From positions 1,614,501 through 1,678,500 of the forward strand of contig OY727094.1 of NCBI GenBank assembly GCA_963402885.1: DNA of 64,000 nucleotides. Direction: 5' to 3'. The number at the start of each line of letters is the position of its first letter. The first letter of the stretch is position 1. Positions 59,771 through 64,000 of the stretch are shown here, piece after piece. The notes beneath the pieces are model-generated. The model worked only from the letters and a program-made list of their open reading frames with translations. It was not told the origin of the DNA and did no database searches. The DNA is from Antedon bifida. Its lineage: Eukaryota; Echinodermata; Crinoidea; Comatulida; Antedonidae. The translations under genes and the position numbers were made by a program.

Positions 59771-62700
59771 ATGCATTTATCATATGTGTTAACATTTCTG
59801 TTTGCCTCTTATGTACTTCGGTGCTCAGCAGTTCTCCCGAGTACGTTCGTTTCTGTACAATATAATCATGCAACCGGTACATTTGTCATTTTGGAAGAAA
59901 TGTTGTCTGGGGCTGCTGCATGGGCAAACTACACTGATGATGTACAAAACACAGGGTAAGTGCATTGGTTGCACAGTCCAGGGAGTTGTTAATTAACAAA
60001 CTTGTCAGATTAGGTTAGAGGGAAGCCGAAAGGATAGGTGCCTGGTTTGGTGTAGTAGTGTATAGGCCATTTTATCAAATACTGTAATCATATTAATTAA
60101 TTTTACCGAAAAAAGGGATACCTGTGTCTGTGAATATGGTATGACGTATATTTTATTATTATAATTAATTAATAATTGTGTTTAATGTTATTGTTATATT
60201 GGTATATTTCTGGTATTATTGTATGTTGTTTGGACCCACAATTAAAAAAAAAGCTATTAAATTATTGTAGAAGTTTTTATTGTATTCTTTAGAAATCACA
60301 ATCTTTTAATTTAAATAGAATACAAACTAATGAAAATAGTATGTGAATTTATTTTTTGCTATTAGATGGTCTCATCTGACAGTGAACACCAATCCAGATT
60401 ATGATGACAATGTTCAAGCCTATGCTGCAGGTCTTGTTGAGGGCTACGTCACTGCCGGTCCCATCTATATGCACTGGGTGAACACCATGTCATCCTACTG
60501 CCTAGAGAAGACTGATTACTGCAACCGGCTGCAAACATTTATTAATACTAACATGGAATGGTTGTCGGATAAGATCAAGAACAACCCGGATGATGCATAT
60601 TTTCACCAGGTAAATAAAAAGAATTCCTCATAGTTGACATTTTTATCTTATGTATCATGCATTGCTCTTAAATCCAAGAATTGTAATGCACTTGTCAATT
60701 GTATGGCACACTATACGCCCCCCGGGATAGGTACGTCATGGATGTCATTTACAAAATCATTAATGACACAGGGGTGCATCAAAACACCTAAATGGTATGT
60801 CACCTCAATGAACAATGGTGTGTCAATGTCTGTCACATACATTTATATATTATTTGAATGATTGTACATAAATGAATTTCTGTTTTTAGGCAGAACTGCT
60901 CCTGATGCAATTAGCTGGCCTTCAAGATGGATACACAAACCGTTCATCGCAACCAAGACTTGAAGTAAACCCATTTGGCTTTCTGTAAGTTGTACTACCA
61001 ATTATATGTAAGCACAAATGTTCTGGGTCCTAGTGAGATCAGTTTTACTTATAACTACTGTAGGGCCTATGATAACTACTGTTTTTATTTGTTATAAACT
61101 TTTTACTGAAATTGGGTTTTTTTTGTCATTATTATCAAAATAAATGTTCTAGAAATAAAATGAATAATTCGCCAATACCCTCGCCATTGTCATTTCAACA
61201 CCATCTGAAGATTAAAAGTAGCAAATTGCAGTCATCTAAATATATAGAATTTCTCTAATCCCCTGCTTCATTGTACACCATCTGTCTTGGCTTGGCTATA
61301 TTCCCAGACTCATAAGCCATGTTTTGTACTGTTTGTTTTTCTGTAATCTTTTAACAACACAGATTAGCATAACATTTTTTTTTAAATCATTCATAATCAA
61401 CTTGCCGCATTCAAATATTTACACATTTTTAAATCAATTTAATCTAAATCAAATTTAATTTCAATTCAAAAAATCAGATTATTGCAGATTTCTGGAGATT
61501 TGGAGGATTTAGAAGTTGCGCTAGACAAACCCGACAGAAATCCAGTGTTTGGTTCAGGTTCTTGCTCCGCCCTTATTAAGCTGTTACCTGGCAACAAAGA
61601 TATTTATGTATCACATGACACTTGGAGTGTGTACAACTCAATGATACGTATTGTTAAAAAATATGATTTCGCTTTCCGTAAAGTTAGTAAAGGTAAATAT
61701 ATTTCGTTTTTATTTTAAAGTTTATAATAGGAATAGCTCAATTTTGCATTTCCCTGACTTTGAACTTCCCCGACTTTGAATTTCCCTGTATAATACCAGT
61801 GAAAGTGTATTGAGACAGTTACATAACATAATCAGAAAAAAACCCTCAAATGTTTACCTTTAATGTAAAGTAAGGAAAACATCATTTCTATTTCAGGCAA
61901 AGAAGCGATTCCAGGTCATGTGATGTCATTCTCGTCGTATCCCGGTGTTTTGTATTCTGGCGATGACTTCTATATTATGAACACGGGATTGGTATGTGAT
62001 TGATGTTAACATTTAAATTATTATTTGGACACCTCTATTAAGGGGACACCACTGTTTAATAGAGGACACCTCTTTCTGGGACACCCCTTTTCAGAGGACA
62101 CCACGACCAACCTTAAAACCACAAACATGTTGTCTTTAATTTGGAATGTACTGCAATACCTTTGTAATTTAATTTTAATTCAATTAAAAACCAGGTGACG
62201 TTGGAAACTACAATTGGCAACAGCAACCCTATTTTGTTTAAATACATCAAACCAGAGGACCACATGTTTGAGATGTTCAGAAATGTCATTGCTAATCGCT
62301 TAGCAACAGCCGGTGAGCAATGGGGTGACACCTTTGCTTTATACAACATGGGAACGTAAGTATAAAGCCCTCATCCAAAAAGCCTTGTTTTGGGAGAGTT
62401 TACAGTTTTCAGAAAGTTCAGTATGCGGGAGATGACTAAAATACTTTTGTGCAATTTTTGCTCTCTACTACTCATTTGCTGTGTTATTTATAAACTTTAG
62501 TAAGTACAAAGAAATTGTAATTCATTCAAAACATTTATTTGTTATGCTTGTTTTTCTCCGAAGATACAATAACCAATGGATGGTCGTGAATTACAATGAG
62601 TTCACACCGGGCAAGCCACTACCGGATGAAGGTGTTCTATACGTTCTGGAACAAATTCCGTAAGTTAAATTTGTAAGCTGAAGTACAAAGACTTAGTTTT

Positions 62701-63650
62701 CACAGGCGAAGTACAGTTGGCCAGGCAATAAGTGGCGGTTCATGTTTAATAAATTTCTATGTATTTATTTTTAGTGGTATGACTGTCGGCCAAGATTTGA
62801 CTAAACATTTAAAAGACACACAGTACTGGCCTAGTTACAATATACCGTAAGTAAATGTACAGTGTGGTGTTATAATTGTGGCTTGGTGGTTATGATGCTT
62901 GGCTACCACTCCAAGGGTCCTGGGTTCAAGTCCCGTCACATGTCAGGATTTTTTTCTAAGGACAAAATTACAACTCCACACCCAAAGACTTGTAATAAGA
63001 CTTTGTTTATGTAGAGCATCTTGTGTATAATGTTTGTCTTGTGATTCTCTGAGGGTCCCTAATGATCAGCAATTGCTGGATGGATCACCCTCAATAAATA
63101 TGGTAAAAAAAAAAAAAATAAATAAATAAAATACTTTCTATATACTTTATGTTCATCTATATTATTATTTTTAATTTTGATAGATATTTTCAATCGATAT
63201 TTAATACCAGTGGATGTCGTGAGAATGTGGAAAAATATGGTGACTGGTTTTCATACGATAAATCACCGAGAGCAAATATATTCCGTCGTGATCATGTCAA
63301 AGTTCAAGACATGGATTCAATGATCCGTTTAATGAGGTACATAATATATTATTTTATTGAAGAACCTGTGTTAAGCTCTGTCTACACTATCAAACAAATC
63401 TAGTTTGATATTGTACAGAGCTTTATTTTGTCTTATCCATAGTGCTTACCTACATAGCAACTAAATGTGTGTTGTGTTTGTGTTCAGGTACAACAACTTT
63501 AAAGAGGATCCCTTGTCCCGCTGTGAAAAATGTAACCCTCCGTACAGTGCTGAGAACACTATAGCTGCTCGTTCAGACCTCAACCCTATCAATGGATCAT
63601 ATCCATTTGGTGCTGTTAGTCACCGTTGCCATGGTGCTACCGATATGAAG
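59771..63650 (+). CDS. PLBD2: Phospholipase B-like 2, lysosomal; 3' end beyond window
   Basis: Lysosomal Ntn-hydrolase-fold protein of the PLB-like family. Exons 59771-59955, 60366-60609, 60890-60984, 61478-61692, 61897-61991, 62195-62355, 62564-62659, 62775-62846, 63184-63336 and 63488-63650 join to 1479 nt (493 aa) with matching phases. Human PLBD2 is about 590 aa, so roughly 95 residues lie to the right. A clear signal peptide opens the protein (about residues 1-20). The predicted self-cleavage and nucleophile Cys is C204 in GSGSCSALIK. Blocks VTLETTIGN, GDWFSYDKSPRA, QDMDSMIRLMRYNNF and ARSDLNPINGSYPF match PLBD2 better than PLBD1. Two E-box elements resembling lysosomal CLEAR sites lie 80-100 nt upstream. 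It is divergent from AP-2 beta. Confidence 0.92.
62873..63130 (+). repeat. SINE family A, copy 3, with A-rich tail
   Basis: Best head (gcttggtggttatgatgcttgg, then GGTTCAAGTCC). It has a different 3' section and ends in poly-A/AAAT, as retroposed copies do. Confidence 0.8.
63373..63423. repeat. M1 foldback MITE, copy 22 (minimal)
   Basis: Little more than the two ends back to back. It starts 36 nt after the donor of the PLBD2 exon ending at 63336. Confidence 0.78.
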
Positions 63651-63720
63651 GTAAACAATGTTTTAAATAGTCTTTTGAAACTAATAACTCATAAAAATGT
63701 TTTTGTTGTCCTAATGTTAC

Positions 63721-63955
63721 ATGGAGTTGGGTAGCCGACTGGTTAGGACACTTGACTGACATACAGAGAGACCCGGGTTCAATTCCTGACAAACTCCCAG
63801 TCCACTCAGCTGTAAACGAGTACCTGGTTGAAAATTCTAGGGAAGATAAGGTGGTGTGGAAAGGAACTGGCCACCCTACCACATAATTCCGAGGCTTAGT
63901 AGAATGAGCTCCTAACAGCTCATTCCCCTACGTTCAGTGTTTTAGTGTTACATAA
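63721..63955 (+). repeat. SINE family C, copy 1
   Basis: Head gtagccgactggttaggac with B-box-like GGTTCAATTCC, then a body (ggtggtgtggaaaggaactg) shared in reverse at 19560-19680. In the last visible PLBD2 intron. Confidence 0.7.
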
Positions 63956-64000
63956 ATATTGTCTACTTAAATCTTGGGTGCCGATCTATGGTATAACCAT

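Overview
This is animal nuclear DNA. Every confident gene is split by GT-AG introns, is strongly AT-rich outside its exons, and matches a conserved bilaterian family. The AP-2 beta protein is nearly collinear with the vertebrate one, there is a BCR/ABR-type RhoGEF-RhoGAP, and introns are packed with foldback MITEs and tRNA-derived SINEs. Together this suggests a marine invertebrate deuterostome, perhaps an echinoderm. The phylum is an inference. I see no bacterial, phage or CRISPR features.

Layout. 1-3360: intergenic, with a foldback element and a tandem repeat. 3361-6125 (+): a CTR-type copper transporter, 4 exons, 275 aa. 8833-37571 (-): a complete BCR/ABR-type gene, 24 exons, 1114 aa, with an N-terminal coiled coil, then DH, PH, C2 and RhoGAP domains. 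40145-41708 (+): gene A, 3 exons, 155 aa, a tiny single-pass membrane protein with a polyproline run and seven tyrosines. 43548-46144 (+): gene B, 4 exons, 545 aa as modelled, with a Cys-rich ectodomain, a Thr-rich stalk, one membrane span and a cytoplasmic tail of repeated tyrosine motifs. 47922-58361 (-): AP-2 beta adaptin, 18 exons, 942 aa including an 18-nt microexon. 59771 to beyond the right edge (+): phospholipase B-like 2, 10 exons and 493 aa inside the window. All exon chains were joined by hand from splice signals. For the four complete genes the summed length is an exact multiple of three, and phases agree at every junction.

Gene relations. The copper transporter and BCR-like gene are convergent, as are gene B and AP-2 beta. 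The BCR-like gene and gene A are divergent, as are AP-2 beta and PLBD2. Housekeeping trafficking and lysosomal genes sit at the right and a Rho regulator at the left. Between them lie genes A and B, which I do not recognise. They share a [FH]EY[AT]YPD motif and look like a tyrosine-phosphorylation signalling pair, and they are the most promising candidates for something new here.

Repeats. At least 22 copies of one foldback MITE (M1) lie in 64 kb. Several sit within about 35 nt of 5' splice sites. There are also two further MITE families, a TTAA-flanked MITE nested inside one of them, four SINE-like families and several tandem arrays.
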